64,000 nt of DNA from Treponema sp. OMZ 798 (GTDB taxonomy: Bacteria; Spirochaetota; Spirochaetia; Treponematales; Treponemataceae): assembly GCF_024181385.1 (NCBI RefSeq), contig NZ_CP051305.1:930001-994000 (forward strand), given 5' to 3'. Positions 16,534-26,020 of this stretch are shown one piece after another. The notes below the pieces were generated by a model that ran no database searches, was not told the origin of the DNA, and was given only the letters and a program-made list of their open reading frames with translations. The translations under genes were made by a program, and so were the position numbers. Each line of letters begins with the position of its first letter. Positions within the stretch are counted from its first letter, which is position 1.

Positions 16534-17294
16534 GGATGCCTACGGCACTATAAACTGTAACTTTGAAAAAATGGTGTGTGTTTTTTGTAAATTAAAGCGT
16601 AATAGCCAAATTAAAAGCTTAGGTTCTTTTGAATAAAGTTTTGTTTTATTATAATATCTACTTTGATAAGTAAAAATAAGCTTTTATCTAAGTATTTAAA
16701 ACTCATTAAGGAAATCGATGAATAAAAGTCCTTCGGACGGTCTGGTATTTATAATAATTAACTTGTTAAGGAAAATGAGCTTTTATCTTAGTATTTTATA
16801 ACTCGCTAAGGAAATCAATAAATAAAAGTCCTTCGGACGGTCATGTAATTATAATAATTAACTTGTTAAGGAAAATAGAATTTTATTTTTTGTATTTTAA
16901 AATTATATGAAAATATTAAAAATAAAGTTTATTTATAATATAAAGCGGTTAAGTTGTATAAAATTTTAGTATTATAGTTAAATTTTTATTTTTTTAAATT
17001 TAGTAATTAAAAGCGGGGTAGTAAAAAAAATAAAGTCTTATTGTTAAGAATAAGTTTATGATTTTAAGATAAATACTATTTATAAAAGATTAGTTTTGTA
17101 AATAATATAGAATTATAGTTAAATTATATAGTTTATAATATATGCTTTAAGTAATGTAAAAGTTGAATATGCAAATTATAAAGCTTTATAGTAAAATTTT
17201 AAGTTTTTATTTATTGAATGTAGTAATAAAAAGCAAAATAAGGCAAGATTAAAAGCTTAATTGTTAATATAAGCGGTTGAGTTAAAATAAGAGC
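16534..17294 (+). repeat. non-coding cassette 2 (NC family)
   Basis: No credible ORF. After a TGCC/GGCA head hairpin come a conserved AT-rich block and two tandem units exactly 100 bp apart (GTCCTTCGGAC at 16729 and 16829), then a conserved tail. Each unit has three dyads: an AACTC…GAGTT-type stem, GTCC-TTC-GGAC, and an AATTATAATAATT palindrome. Confidence 0.75.
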
Positions 17295-17361
17295 GTATAA
17301 CACCCGCTTCAACCTGACATTGCGGACGGAGCCGCAAATGCAGGTCAAGCGAATGTTAGAT
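17295..17361 (+). other. attC 2
   Basis: R'' GTATAAC, R' GTTAGAT; standard arms and loop. R'' matches own head GTTATAC. Confidence 0.92.
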
Positions 17362-18038
17362 GGATGCCTAACGGCACAATTAACTGCAACTTTGAAAAAG
17401 TAGTGTGTATTTTTTTGTAAATTAAAGCGTAAAACCCAAGTTAAAAGCTTAGGTTCTTTGAATAAAGTTTTGTTTTATTATAATATCTATTTTGATAAGG
17501 AAAAATAAACTTTCATCTGAGGATTTTTAAACTCGTTAAGGAAATCAACAAAATAAAAGTCTTTCGGACGGTCTGTGTTTATAATAATTATTTTCTAAGG
17601 AAAATTAAAATTTATCTAAGTATTTTAAACTCGTTAAGGAAATCGACGATTTAAAAGTCCTTCGGACGGGCGTGGTAATTATAATAATTATTTGCTAAGT
17701 AAAATAAAATTTTAGCTTTATAGTAAAATTATTGATTTTTTTAAATTTAACGATGAAAAGCTGTATAGGTTAAAAAATAAAGTTTTATTGTTAAGAATAA
17801 GTTATAATTTTAAGATAATATTATTTATAAAAGATTAGTTTTGTAAATAATATAGAATTATAGTTAAAATAATAGTTTTTAATATATGCGTTAAGTAATA
17901 TGAAAGTTATATATGCAAATAATAAAGCTTTATAGTAAAATTTTAAGTTTTTATTTATTAAATATTGTAATAAAAAGCAAAATAGTATAAAATTAAAAGC
18001 ATAATTGTTAATATAAGCAGGATAGGTAAAATAAAATC
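17362..18038 (+). repeat. non-coding cassette 3 (NC family)
   Basis: Same element as cassette 2 with two hairpin units (one variant GTCTTTCGGAC). No ORF. A candidate promoter-like TATAAT lies in the conserved head block near 17480. Confidence 0.75.
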
Positions 18039-18104
18039 ATCTAACACTCGCTTCAACCTGACATTGCGGACAAGCCGCAAATGCAGGTTAAGCGGTAGTT
18101 AGGA
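18039..18104 (+). other. attC 3
   Basis: R'' ATCTAAC matches own head; R' GTTAGGA. The right side reads AAGCGGTAGTTAG instead of AAGCGAATGTTAG, a variant seen again at attC 20, 26, 28 and 35. Confidence 0.92.
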
Positions 18105-18142
18105 CGACACGCCTTTGGCGTGCGATGTTTTGGAGGAAATAT

Positions 18143-18535
18143 ATGAAATTAGATGGATTTGGTGTTTTTGTAAAAGATATGCCGACAATGGTTCGTTTTT
18201 ACAGAGATGTATTGGGATTTGAAATCAAAGAGGCAGAAGATGCTTCAAATGTGTTTCTTGAAAAAGACGGTACACTGTTTCTATTTTACAGACGCTCAGA
18301 TTTTGAAAATATGACTTCTACAAAATTCAATTATGCAGAAAAGATAAATGGGCATTTTGAAATTGCTTTAGGTGTAGAAAATTTTGCGGCAGTTGATAAA
18401 GCGTATAATGAAATAGTTGCAAAGGGCGGAAAATCCGTAATGCCACCTACAACAGAGCCTTGGGGACAGCGAACCTGCTATATTGCCGACCCCGAAGGAA
18501 ATCTTGTGGAAATTGGTTCTTTTGTGAAAGAATAA
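18143..18535 (+). CDS. VOC (glyoxalase/bleomycin-resistance) family protein
   Basis: The roughly 130-residue protein has the VOC fold signature: GVFVKDMPTMVRFYRDVLGFEI, and a C-terminal AVDKAYNEIVAKGGKSVMPPTTEPWGQRTCYIADPEGNLVEI. Members are metal-dependent lyases, dioxygenases or drug-binding proteins; the substrate is unknown. An ATG at 18125 lies before the ribosome-binding site TGGAGGA, so the ATG at 18143 is used. It is the first gene of cassette 4. Confidence 0.88.
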   Translation: MKLDGFGVFVKDMPTMVRFYRDVLGFEIKEAEDASNVFLEKDGTLFLFYRRSDFENMTSTKFNYAEKINGHFEIALGVENFAAVDKAYNEIVAKGGKSVMPPTTEPWGQRTCYIADPEGNLVEIGSFVKE

Positions 18536-18706
18536 GTAATATTTTTTCAGCAAGTTCGTATTGCTAAAAAATGAATTGAACTTTGGGGCGAAGCTATAGG
18601 CTGTTGTATTTTAAGTTTTTAGGAAATTAAAAAACATTTTCTTATAGAAAAGAAAAATATATAAATAACAAGTTGCTTTATGCCTCTAAAAGGAGGATAA
18701 TAAGTA

Positions 18707-19024
18707 ATGGCTTCTAGTAAAGATTACTTGGATTTTATGCTTGACCAGCTTTCTGATTTGGAAGATATAACTTTTCGACAGATGATGGGAGAGTATATAA
18801 TTTATTATAGGGGTAAAATCATCGGCGGAATCTATGATAATCGCTTTCTTGTAAAACCTACAAAATCAGTATTGGAAAAAATGCCCAAGGCTCAGTATGA
18901 AGTGCCGTATGATGGTGCAAAGGAAATGATTTTAGTTGAAGAGCTAGATAACCGTGAATTTCTTAGGGAATTGATTTTTGCGATGTATGGGGAACTGCCG
19001 GAACAAAAGAGAAAAAGATCCTAA
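18707..19024 (+). CDS. TfoX N-terminal domain-like protein
   Basis: The 105-residue protein resembles the TfoX N-terminal domain (DYLDFMLDQLSDLEDITFRQMMGEYIIYYRGKIIGGIYDNRFLVKPT). AGGAGG precedes the ATG. Its TAA stop is supplied by the R'' part of attC 4. It follows the VOC gene after 171 bases without an intervening attC, so both move together. Confidence 0.75.
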   Translation: MASSKDYLDFMLDQLSDLEDITFRQMMGEYIIYYRGKIIGGIYDNRFLVKPTKSVLEKMPKAQYEVPYDGAKEMILVEELDNREFLRELIFAMYGELPEQKRKRS

Positions 19025-19084
19025 CACTCGCTTCAACCTGACATTGCGGACGAGCCGCAAATGCAGGTCAAGCGAATGTTAGAT
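19019..19084 (+). other. attC 4
   Basis: R'' TCCTAAC matches own head GTTAGGA; R' GTTAGAT. Encodes the stop codon of the upstream ORF. Confidence 0.92.
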
Positions 19085-19191
19085 TGACCTGCCTAAAGGC
19101 AGGCAGGTAATGGAACCAATCAAAACATTCCTTCGACAAAAAATAAAATGATTGCAGTAAAAAAGGATACTGCAAGAAGGAAGGATTAAAG
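19085..19191 (+). promoter_or_regulatory. class 1 structured leader (cassette 5)
   Basis: Head hairpin CTGCC-TAAA-GGCAG, then TTCCTTC (19128-19134) pairs with GAAGGAA (19176-19182), and TTGCAGT (19152-19158) with ACTGCAA (19169-19175). The first stem covers part of the ribosome-binding site. Confidence 0.65.
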
Positions 19192-19527
19192 ATGAAACAG
19201 AAAAAAATAGTTTCAATGATTGGAACGCTTATATTAGCACTGATAAGCGTTGTATTAGTTGTTGGCTGCTCAACAGTAAGACCTATAGAAACAACAGCAC
19301 AATTTCCAGCTGATGGAAGTAAGTATGTTATATTAGGTAGAGTAGAGTATAAAGGTAAATTGTCAGGATCCGGAGGTGGATACACAAAATTGCTTGAAGT
19401 TGCAAAAGAAATGTATCCTAAGGCTGATGATGTTGTTAATGTAGTCATTGATGGACGAGGAAAGAAAGGTAATTATGATTACATAATTCTTTCAGGTATA
19501 GCAATTGACTATGTTGAAGTAAAGTAG
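19192..19527 (+). CDS. lipoprotein, cassette 5
   Basis: A 111-residue lipoprotein with signal peptide KKIVSMIGTLILALISVVLVVGC and a lipobox Cys. The mature part (YVILGRVEYKGKLSGSGGGYTKLLEVAKEMYPKADDVVNVVIDGR) resembles small YhcN/DUF-type exported folds, but I do not assign a family. A close copy lies at 37635-37970. It is followed by a 15-bp terminator hairpin. Confidence 0.75.
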   Translation: MKQKKIVSMIGTLILALISVVLVVGCSTVRPIETTAQFPADGSKYVILGRVEYKGKLSGSGGGYTKLLEVAKEMYPKADDVVNVVIDGRGKKGNYDYIILSGIAIDYVEVK

Positions 19528-19543
19528 AATATTCATAGGAATA

Positions 19544-19593
19544 AAAAAGTAGTTTACATATAAAAGTTCCATAAAACGTGTAAACTACTTTTT
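19544..19593 (+). terminator. terminator of cassette 5
   Basis: AAAAAGTAGTTTACA pairs perfectly with TGTAAACTACTTTTT over 15 bp; the 3' arm ends in Ts. The loop contains AAGTTCCATA. Confidence 0.7.
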
Positions 19594-19625
19594 AGCTATG
19601 TATTTAAAAATAATTTAGTAAAGAA

Positions 19626-19691
19626 ATCTAACACTCGCTTCAACCTGACATTGCGGAGGAACCGCAAATGCAGGTTAAGCGAATGTTAGGT
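19626..19691 (+). other. attC 5
   Basis: R'' ATCTAAC matches own head; R' GTTAGGT; loop GGAGGAACC. Confidence 0.92.
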
Positions 19692-19772
19692 TGACCTGCC
19701 TAAAGGCAGGCAGGTGCGGAACCGACCTATAACATTTATTTCGATCTAAAAATAAATTTATAGGAGATTGTG
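19692..19772 (+). promoter_or_regulatory. class 2 structured leader (cassette 6)
   Basis: After the CTGCC/GGCAG head hairpin, CCTATAA (19726-19732) plus ATTTATTT pairs with AAATAAAT plus TTATAGG (19750-19764), one bulged C. The 3' arm runs into the AGGAG ribosome-binding site. Confidence 0.65.
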
Positions 19773-20090
19773 ATGGAGAAAGAAGATGATAAACTTGCTG
19801 AAAAACTTGCAGCAGGTACTGGAGCCGCATTGGGTGCTGGAGGTGCAATAGCAGGAGCTGGGGCTGCAATCACGGCAGCAGGTACTGGAGCAGGAGCAGC
19901 TGCAATAACATCAGGATTAGCTGCAGTAGGCGGTTCAATGTTGGGAGGAATTGCTCTTGTTGCGGCTGCCCCCGTAGCAGCTGCAGTTGGATTAGGAGCT
20001 GCAGGGTATGGAATTGCGAAATCCATAAAAAATAAAAAGAAATTGGAAGAGGAAAACAGAAAACTTAGAGAAGAACTCTCTAAAAGATAA
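19773..20090 (+). CDS. glycine/alanine-rich membrane protein with C-terminal coiled coil
   Basis: About 105 residues. The middle is a Gly-Ala-rich hydrophobic stretch (AGTGAALGAGGAIAGAGAAIT… APVAAAVGLGAAGYGIAKSI), like glycine-zipper membrane proteins, and the end is a charged coiled coil (NKKKLEEENRKLREELSKR). ATG at 19773 is preferred over the GTG at 19770. Function is unknown. An identical copy is at 51749. Confidence 0.7.
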   Translation: MEKEDDKLAEKLAAGTGAALGAGGAIAGAGAAITAAGTGAGAAAITSGLAAVGGSMLGGIALVAAAPVAAAVGLGAAGYGIAKSIKNKKKLEEENRKLREELSKR

Positions 20091-20186
20091 GGTCATAGTT
20101 AAAAACTCAGGTTAGATTTTTACAGATGACTAGTGGGTATTTTATCAGCTTTTATTTATAAATGGCATATAAAATATGTAGTAAAT

Positions 20187-20232
20187 TAAACCAAAGTGCA
20201 ACCTTTAAAAACTTTAGTTTTTAGAGGTTGCC
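20187..20232 (+). terminator. terminator between glycine-rich gene and TA pair
   Basis: CAACCTTTAAAAAC pairs with GTTTTTAGAGGTTG (one G-T pair) around TTTA. It separates the two transcription units of cassette 6. Confidence 0.6.
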
Positions 20233-20237
20233 ATAAA

Positions 20238-20260
20238 ATTCATTATGAATGTATTATAAT
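20238..20260 (+). promoter_or_regulatory. promoter/operator of the PIN toxin pair
   Basis: The dyad ATTCATTATGAAT (20238-20250) is followed by TATAAT (20255-20260), 18 bases before the antitoxin start. The dyad is a likely autorepression site; no good -35 is seen. Confidence 0.5.
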
Positions 20261-20277
20261 GGAAAAAGGAGGGAAAT

Positions 20278-20562
20278 ATGTCTGATGCAATGATAAATCT
20301 ATCAAAAAAACAATCTTATCAAGTTCCATATGAAGTTTTGGAAAAAAGACTTGAATCCATTCCTGTTGAATTTCTTTCAGATGTTTCTGATTTTTTTGAT
20401 TTACTGGATTACAAAATAAGTGTCATAAAATCTAAAGAGAAAGATAAACTCTCAACTGAAGCAGGAATGGATTTATTGAAACAAATTACAGGTTGTGTTT
20501 CTTCAGATATAACTATTGAAGATGCCAAATCAGAGTATTTTTCTAAAAAATATGAATCATAA
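20278..20562 (+). CDS. putative antitoxin of a PIN-domain toxin
   Basis: A 94-residue acidic protein directly upstream of the PIN toxin (two bases apart), with its own promoter and GGAGG. The N-terminus (SLSKKQ-like basic, YQVPYEVLEKRLESIPVEFL) could bind DNA and the C-terminus the toxin. I call it antitoxin from position and size; no family was recognised with certainty. Confidence 0.65.
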   Translation: MSDAMINLSKKQSYQVPYEVLEKRLESIPVEFLSDVSDFFDLLDYKISVIKSKEKDKLSTEAGMDLLKQITGCVSSDITIEDAKSEYFSKKYES

Positions 20563-20564
20563 GT

Positions 20565-20978
20565 ATGAAAATATTAATTGATACAAATATTATTCTTGAT
20601 ATTGTTCAAAATAGAAAACAATTCTTTGATGCATCAAATCAAATTTTTAAAGATTGTATTTGTAAAAAACACGCCGGTTTTATTACAGCTCATTCAATTT
20701 CCGATGTATTCTTTATTTCCAGAAAATCTCATAATATTGAAAGCAGGAAAAGTATAATAAAACTACTTTGTAATTTTTTTACAATTTTATCAGAAAGAAA
20801 AGAAGATTTTCTTGCTTTTGTAGACAATGCAGACTGGAATGATTTGGAAGATGCACTTCAAATGAAATGCTCGGGAAATGCAAATCTGGATTATATCATT
20901 ACACGAGATGGTGAAAATGGATTTAGGAATTCTCCTGTCAAAATAATTAGTCCGGAAGATTTCTTAAATCTAAAATAG
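20565..20978 (+). CDS. PIN domain toxin (VapC-like)
   Basis: The 137-residue protein has the PIN Asp pattern: MKILIDTNIILDIV (first Asp), a central acidic stretch in NADWNDLEDALQMK, and DYIITRD near the end. PIN toxins cut RNA. It pairs with the upstream small gene. An identical copy is at 52541. Cassette 6 thus carries three genes in two transcription units. Confidence 0.85.
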   Translation: MKILIDTNIILDIVQNRKQFFDASNQIFKDCICKKHAGFITAHSISDVFFISRKSHNIESRKSIIKLLCNFFTILSERKEDFLAFVDNADWNDLEDALQMKCSGNANLDYIITRDGENGFRNSPVKIISPEDFLNLK

Positions 20979-20985
20979 AAATAAT

Positions 20986-21050
20986 ACCTAACACTCGCTT
21001 CAACCTGACATTGCGGACGAGCCGCAAAGCAGGTTAAGCGAATGTTATGT
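20986..21050 (+). other. attC 6
   Basis: R'' ACCTAAC matches own head GTTAGGT; R' GTTATGT; short AAAGCAGG form of the right arm. Confidence 0.92.
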
Positions 21051-21138
21051 GGACTGCCGTCAATAACGGCAGCAAGTTTTAAGTAAAAAACAAACCATAT
21101 AGCATATTTTTCCCCATAATAATTTGTGAAGGAAGATT

Positions 21139-21876
21139 ATGCGAGATATTGAAAAATATGCACTGGATTATAGTGCAGATGGCTTTGAAGTTATTCAGGA
21201 AAGTTTTAGACGAAAAAAAATATTGGAAATTTTGAGGAGATATGAGCTGCAAGAAATATTAGATATAGGCACTGGCATGCAACCAGTTTTTACTGAGCTT
21301 GGAAATATAAAGTATAAAAAATATACCTGTATAGAGCCGAGTTTGCAATTATATGAAAATGCGAAACAAAAAGCAATTGGAAATAAAAAAATCGAATGTA
21401 TAAATGATTTTTTTCCAAGTGAAAAAATGAATAATAAAAAGTATGACTTTATAATCTGTTCAAGTTTACTACATGAGATAGAAAATCAGGAGGAATTTCT
21501 AGAAGCAATAAAAAGAAATTGCAAAAAAGAGAGTAAAGTATATTTTTGTGTTCCCAATGCAAATTCTTTTCATAGAATTCTTGCAAAGAGAATGGGGATC
21601 ATAAGAAATATTAATGAAAAAACGGAGCGCAATGTAGAGCTTCAGCAGAACAATGTGTTTGATGTAGATAGTCTTAAGGAAATGTTAGAAGATAAAGTTT
21701 TTTTTATAATGGAATGCGGAACATTTTTTATGAAGCCTTTTACCCATAAGCAGATGTATATGGCATTTAAAGAAAAAATAATAGATGAAAAAGTTTTAGA
21801 GGGATTATATAATTGTAGTGAAGAGTTTTCAAAGAATGGCTCAGAAATTTATATGATTGCTAAAGTAATCACATAA
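21139..21876 (+). CDS. class I SAM-dependent methyltransferase
   Basis: The 245-residue protein has a methyltransferase core: motif I ILDIGTGMQPVFTELG, acidic post-I CIEPS, motif IV-like FIICSSLLHEIENQEEFLEAI, then VYFCVPNANSFHRILAKRMG. Substrate is not evident. GGAAGATT precedes the ATG. The cassette begins with a 7-bp head hairpin (CTGCCGT/ACGGCAG). Confidence 0.85.
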   Translation: MRDIEKYALDYSADGFEVIQESFRRKKILEILRRYELQEILDIGTGMQPVFTELGNIKYKKYTCIEPSLQLYENAKQKAIGNKKIECINDFFPSEKMNNKKYDFIICSSLLHEIENQEEFLEAIKRNCKKESKVYFCVPNANSFHRILAKRMGIIRNINEKTERNVELQQNNVFDVDSLKEMLEDKVFFIMECGTFFMKPFTHKQMYMAFKEKIIDEKVLEGLYNCSEEFSKNGSEIYMIAKVIT

Positions 21877-21936
21877 CACCCGCTTCAACCTTACATTGCG
21901 GAGTAGCCGCAAATGCAGGTTAAGCGAATGTTATGT
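21871..21936 (+). other. attC 7
   Basis: R'' ACATAAC matches own head GTTATGT; R' GTTATGT; arm variant CAACCTTACATTG. It includes the stop codon of the methyltransferase gene. Confidence 0.92.
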
Positions 21937-21969
21937 GGACTGCCCTTCGGGCAGCAAAAGGAAGAATTT

Positions 21970-22776
21970 GTGAAAGTAAAAATAATGTTATTCTTTTTTA
22001 CTATTACTCTTATTTCTTGTATAGAAAAATCTGCAAATGACTTATTTGAAAGTTTTGTGCAGAAAGAATCTAATGAAAAATATCTTGTATTAAAAACAGC
22101 TGATTTAAACCCTACGGAATCACTAGACGGTAATTACCTGAAAATAATAGAAAACCACGGCAATACAAATTATTTACTTGAAAAAGCCGAATCAATAAAA
22201 GAAACAAAATATTGTATTCCCAATTTGGTTTGTCCGATGACAGAGGGTGATATTGCTGTTTGTATGCTCATCGACATGTATCAAATGTCCGATAATTATT
22301 TTGAAACTGTAATGTATGAAAATATAAAAAGAAAAACGGATAGTGCTAAAGATTTTTGGGATTATATTCATGCTTCCGAAAATAATCGAAAAGAAATCAT
22401 TCGGAAAATTACGGAATGGATTATGATTTATAAAAGTAGTGATTTATTATTACCTTGGACTGAAGACGAAATTATCAATCATCGCTTTGAACTTATATCG
22501 GATACTAAAATAGAAACTTTTGTATTTCATCAAACAGATGATGAAATACAGATAGTAGATTGTATTTATGATAAAAAAGATTCTTTTGTTACAGGTCCAA
22601 TTGAATATTGGTGTATAGAAAACGGTTTACTTTGTATTTATCAGGATGAAAATATGCTTTTCAAGAAACGAATTATAATCGGTAAAATTCGAATTGATGA
22701 AGAAAAAGAGATTTTATATGCCTATAGAAATAATAAAAAGATTGAATATAAATATACAAAAAATAAAAGCACCTAA
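21970..22776 (+). CDS. lipoprotein of unknown function, cassette 8
   Basis: The frame is open from 21913 inside attC 7, but GTG at 21970 follows AGGAAG by five bases and starts at a lipoprotein signal (KVKIMLFFFTITLISC). The mature part is about 250 residues, acidic and aromatic-rich. No family recognised. The TAA stop lies in attC 8. An identical copy is at 62156. Confidence 0.7.
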   Translation: MKVKIMLFFFTITLISCIEKSANDLFESFVQKESNEKYLVLKTADLNPTESLDGNYLKIIENHGNTNYLLEKAESIKETKYCIPNLVCPMTEGDIAVCMLIDMYQMSDNYFETVMYENIKRKTDSAKDFWDYIHASENNRKEIIRKITEWIMIYKSSDLLLPWTEDEIINHRFELISDTKIETFVFHQTDDEIQIVDCIYDKKDSFVTGPIEYWCIENGLLCIYQDENMLFKKRIIIGKIRIDEEKEILYAYRNNKKIEYKYTKNKST

Positions 22777-22835
22777 CACTCGCTTCAACCTGACATTGCG
22801 GACGAGCCGCAAAGCAGGTTAAGCGAATGTTAGAT
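22771..22835 (+). other. attC 8
   Basis: R'' ACCTAAC does not match own head GTTATGT (ACATAAC expected); R' GTTAGAT. Confidence 0.9.
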
Positions 22836-23609
22836 AGATGCCTAACGGCACAATTAACTGCAACTTTGAAAAAGTAGTGTGTATTTTTTTGTAAATTAAA
22901 GCGTAAAACCCAAGTTAAAAGCTTAGGTTCTTTGAATAAAGTTTTGTTTTATTATAATATCTATTTTGATAAGGAAAAATAAACTTTCATCTGAGGATTT
23001 TTAAACTCGTTAAGGAAATCAACAAAATAAAAGTCCTTTGGACGGTCTGTGTTTATAATAATTATTTTCTAAGGAAAATAAAGTTTTATCTGAGTGTTTT
23101 TAAACTTTTTAAGGAAATCAACGATTTAAAAGTCCTTCGGACGGTCTGTGTTTATAATAATTATTTTCTAAGGAAAATTAAAATTTATCTAAGTATTTTA
23201 AACTCGTTAAGGAAATCGACAAAATAAAAGTCCTTCGGACGGTCTGGTAATTATTATAATTATTTGTTAATGAAAATAAAATTTTAGCTTTATAGTAAAA
23301 TTGTTGATTTTTTAATTTAATGATGAAAAGCTGTATAGGTTAAAAAATAAAGTCTAATTGTTAAGAATAAGCTTATAATTTTAAGATAATATTATTTATA
23401 AAAGTTTAGTTTTGTAAATAATATAGAATTATAGTTAAAATAATAGTTTTTAATATATGCGTTAAGTAATATGAAAGTTATATATGCAAATAATAAAGCT
23501 TTATAGTAAAATTTTAAGTTTTTATTTATTAAATATTGTAATAAAAAGCAAAATAGTATAAAATTAAAAGCATAATTGTTAATATAAGCAGGATAGGTAA
23601 AATAAAATC
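22836..23609 (+). repeat. non-coding cassette 9 (NC family)
   Basis: Three tandem hairpin units (one GTCCTTTGGAC variant) about 98 bp apart, conserved head and tail. No ORF. Nearly identical over roughly 590 bp to cassette 12. Confidence 0.75.
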
Positions 23610-23675
23610 ATCTAACACTCGCTTCAACCTGACATTGCGGAGTAGCCGCAAATGCAGGTTAAGCGAATGTTATAC
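23610..23675 (+). other. attC 9
   Basis: R'' ATCTAAC matches own head; R' GTTATAC. Confidence 0.92.
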
Positions 23676-24348
23676 GGATGCCTGACGGCACGATAAACTG
23701 TAACTTTGAAAAAGTAGGGTGTATATTTTTACAAATTAAAGCGTAAAACCCAAATTAAAAGCTTAGTTTTTTTGATTAAAGTTGTGTTTTATTATAATGG
23801 CTACTTGATTAAGGAAAATAAAACTTTCATCTGAGAATTTTAAAACTAGTTAAGGAAATCGAAGAATTAAAAGTCCTTCGGACGGGCGTGGTAATTATAA
23901 TAATTATTTGTTGAGGAAAATAAAACTTTCATCTTAGGTTTTTTAAACTTGGTAAGGAAATCGACGAGTTAAAAGTCCTTCGGACGGTCATGGTGATTAT
24001 AATAATTAACTTGTTAAGGAAAATGAACTTTTATCTTAGTATTTTAGAACTCGTTTAGGAAATCAACGAGCTATAAGTCCTTCGGACGGTCTGGTAATTA
24101 TAATAATTACTTGCTAAGGAAAATGAACTTTTATCTTAGTATTTTAGAACTCGTTTAGGAAATCAACGAGCTATAAGTCCTTCGGACGGTCATGGTAATT
24201 ATAATAATTATTTGTTAAGTGAAATAAAATTTTAGCATTATAGTAAAATTTTAAGCTTTTTTATTTATGGATGTATAGTAATAAAAAGTTAAATAGTGTA
24301 AGATTAAAAGCTTAATTGTTAATATAACGGTTGACTTAAAATAAGAGC
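23676..24348 (+). repeat. non-coding cassette 10 (NC family)
   Basis: Four tandem units; the last two are 100 bp apart (24077 and 24177) and almost identical. Stems AACTCGTT…AACGAGCT and GTAATTAT-A-ATAATTAC are clear. No ORF. Confidence 0.75.
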
Positions 24349-24414
24349 GTATAACACTCGCTTCAACCTGACATTGCGGAGTAGCCGCAAATGCAGGTTA
24401 AGCGAATGTTAGAT
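24349..24414 (+). other. attC 10
   Basis: R'' GTATAAC matches own head GTTATAC; R' GTTAGAT. Confidence 0.92.
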
Positions 24415-24439
24415 TGACGCTTCGCGCGGAGGATTAAAA

Positions 24440-25033
24440 ATGAGTAGAACACTGTGTTTAAAAATACTTTACGTTATAATACTTGCATTGCTTGGGATTA
24501 TTGTTTATTGGATTATATCAAATACTAGCGAGGAACATCGATTTATTACTTCTCTTTTTATTGCTCTACTTTTGCTTATACCCGGAAGAGTAAACCAATA
24601 TCTTTATCAAGATTTCTATAGAGGTAGAAAGTATTTGGATAAAGATGATTTAGATAAAGCGTTATATTACTTTTTAAAATTTGAGCACTGTATTGAGGAA
24701 AAGCCATGGAAAAAAAATATTTTCTGGATGACATGGTCTTTCTCTATCTATACTATAGATATCTTAGCCATGGTTAAAAACAATATTAGCACTGTCTATA
24801 TAAGAAAAGAACAATATGAAGAAGCAGAAAAATATATTAACGCTGCTTTAAAGATTGATGGTAAATATCCACTTCCATATTTTAATCTTTCTATCATTAA
24901 TATGGTTAATGGTAAGAAAGAAGAATGTATGAATAACATTGAAAAGAGCAGAAAATTGGGAATGAATAATAGCAAAGTAGATAAGTTTATAAGAAATATG
25001 CAGTCTATGTATGCTGATATTCAATCTGTTTGA
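24440..25033 (+). CDS. membrane-anchored TPR-like protein
   Basis: The 197-residue protein has two N-terminal transmembrane helices (KILYVIILALLGIIVYWIIS and FITSLFIALLLLIPGRV), then a soluble part with tetratricopeptide-like helices (YEEAEKYINAALKIDGKYPLPYFNLSIINMVNGKKEECMNNIEKS). TPRs bind protein partners. GGAGG is inside the CGC-TTC-GCG head region, so the leader is very short. Confidence 0.72.
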   Translation: MSRTLCLKILYVIILALLGIIVYWIISNTSEEHRFITSLFIALLLLIPGRVNQYLYQDFYRGRKYLDKDDLDKALYYFLKFEHCIEEKPWKKNIFWMTWSFSIYTIDILAMVKNNISTVYIRKEQYEEAEKYINAALKIDGKYPLPYFNLSIINMVNGKKEECMNNIEKSRKLGMNNSKVDKFIRNMQSMYADIQSV

Positions 25034-25045
25034 AAGTAAAAATAA

Positions 25046-25203
25046 ATCTAACACCCGCTTCAACCTGCCATTTGTTTTGTCACGAAAGTTGCTTAAGGCA
25101 GTCGCTGCTGATGTAGCTCCCTTTTTTATGCAACTTTCGCGCCAACTTTGCTGACGCTTACGCGTCGGCAAAGGCACAAATGCAGGTTAAGCGAATGTTA
25201 GAC
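25046..25203 (+). other. attC 11 (long form, 158 bp)
   Basis: R'' ATCTAAC, R' GTTAGAC, usual L arms, but the loop is about 110 bases. CATTTGT/ACAAATG, CGAAAGTTGC/GCAACTTTCG and TTTGC…GCAAA make a branched structure. The same loop type occurs at attC 16 and 31. Confidence 0.85.
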
Positions 25204-25906
25204 AGATGCCTAACGGCACAATTAACTGCAACTTTGAAAAAGTAGTGTGTATTTTTTTGTAAATTAAAGCGTAAAACCCAAGTTAAAAGCTTAGGTTCTT
25301 TGAATAAAGTTTTGTTTTATTATAATATCTATTTTGATAAGGAAAAATAAACTTTCATCTGAGGATTTTTAAACTCGTTAAGGAAATCAACAAAATAAAA
25401 GTCCTTTGGACGGTCTGTGTTTATAATAATTATTTTCTAAGGAAAATAAAGTTTTATCTGAGTGTTTTTAAACTTTTTAAGGAAATCAACGATTTAAAAG
25501 TCCTTCGGACGGTCTGTGTTTATAATAATTATTTTCTAAGGAAAATTAAAATTTATCTAAGTATTTTAAACTCGTTAAGGAAATCGACAAAATAAAAGTC
25601 CTTCGGACGGTCTGGTAATTATTATAATTATTTGTTAATGAAAATAAAATTTTAGCTTTATAGTAAAATTGTTGATTTTTTAATTTAATGATGAAAAGCT
25701 GTATAGGTTAAAAAATAAAGTCTAATTGTTAAGAATAAGCTTATAATTTTAAGATAATATTATTTATAAAAGTTTAGTTTTGTAAATAATAAAGCTTCAT
25801 AGTAAAATTTTAAGTTTTTTTATTTATTAAATATAGTAATAAAAAGCAAAATAGTGTAAAATTAAAAGCATAATTGTTAATATAAGCGATTAAATAAACT
25901 AAAAGT
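25204..25906 (+). repeat. non-coding cassette 12 (NC family)
   Basis: Three units, conserved head and tail, no ORF; it differs from cassette 9 mainly in a shortened 3' part. Confidence 0.75.
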
Positions 25907-25972
25907 GTCTAACACCCGCTTCAACCTGACAAACGGGACTGAGCCCGTTTGCAGGTTAAGCGAATGTTAGAC
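25907..25972 (+). other. attC 12
   Basis: R'' GTCTAAC matches own head GTTAGAC; R' GTTAGAC. The loop stem is AAACGGG/CCCGTTT instead of the usual TTGCGG type; only attC 44 shares it. Confidence 0.9.
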
Positions 25973-26020
25973 AGACACGCTTTGCGTGCAAAAGGATATA
26001 ATTATAAAAAATGAGCAGAT

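Noticed and set aside
19068..19448. Minus-strand ORFs opposite lipoprotein and glycine-rich genes (also 19736, 37508, 51712)
   Set aside because: They are antisense shadows passing through attC and leader sequence with no ribosome-binding sites.
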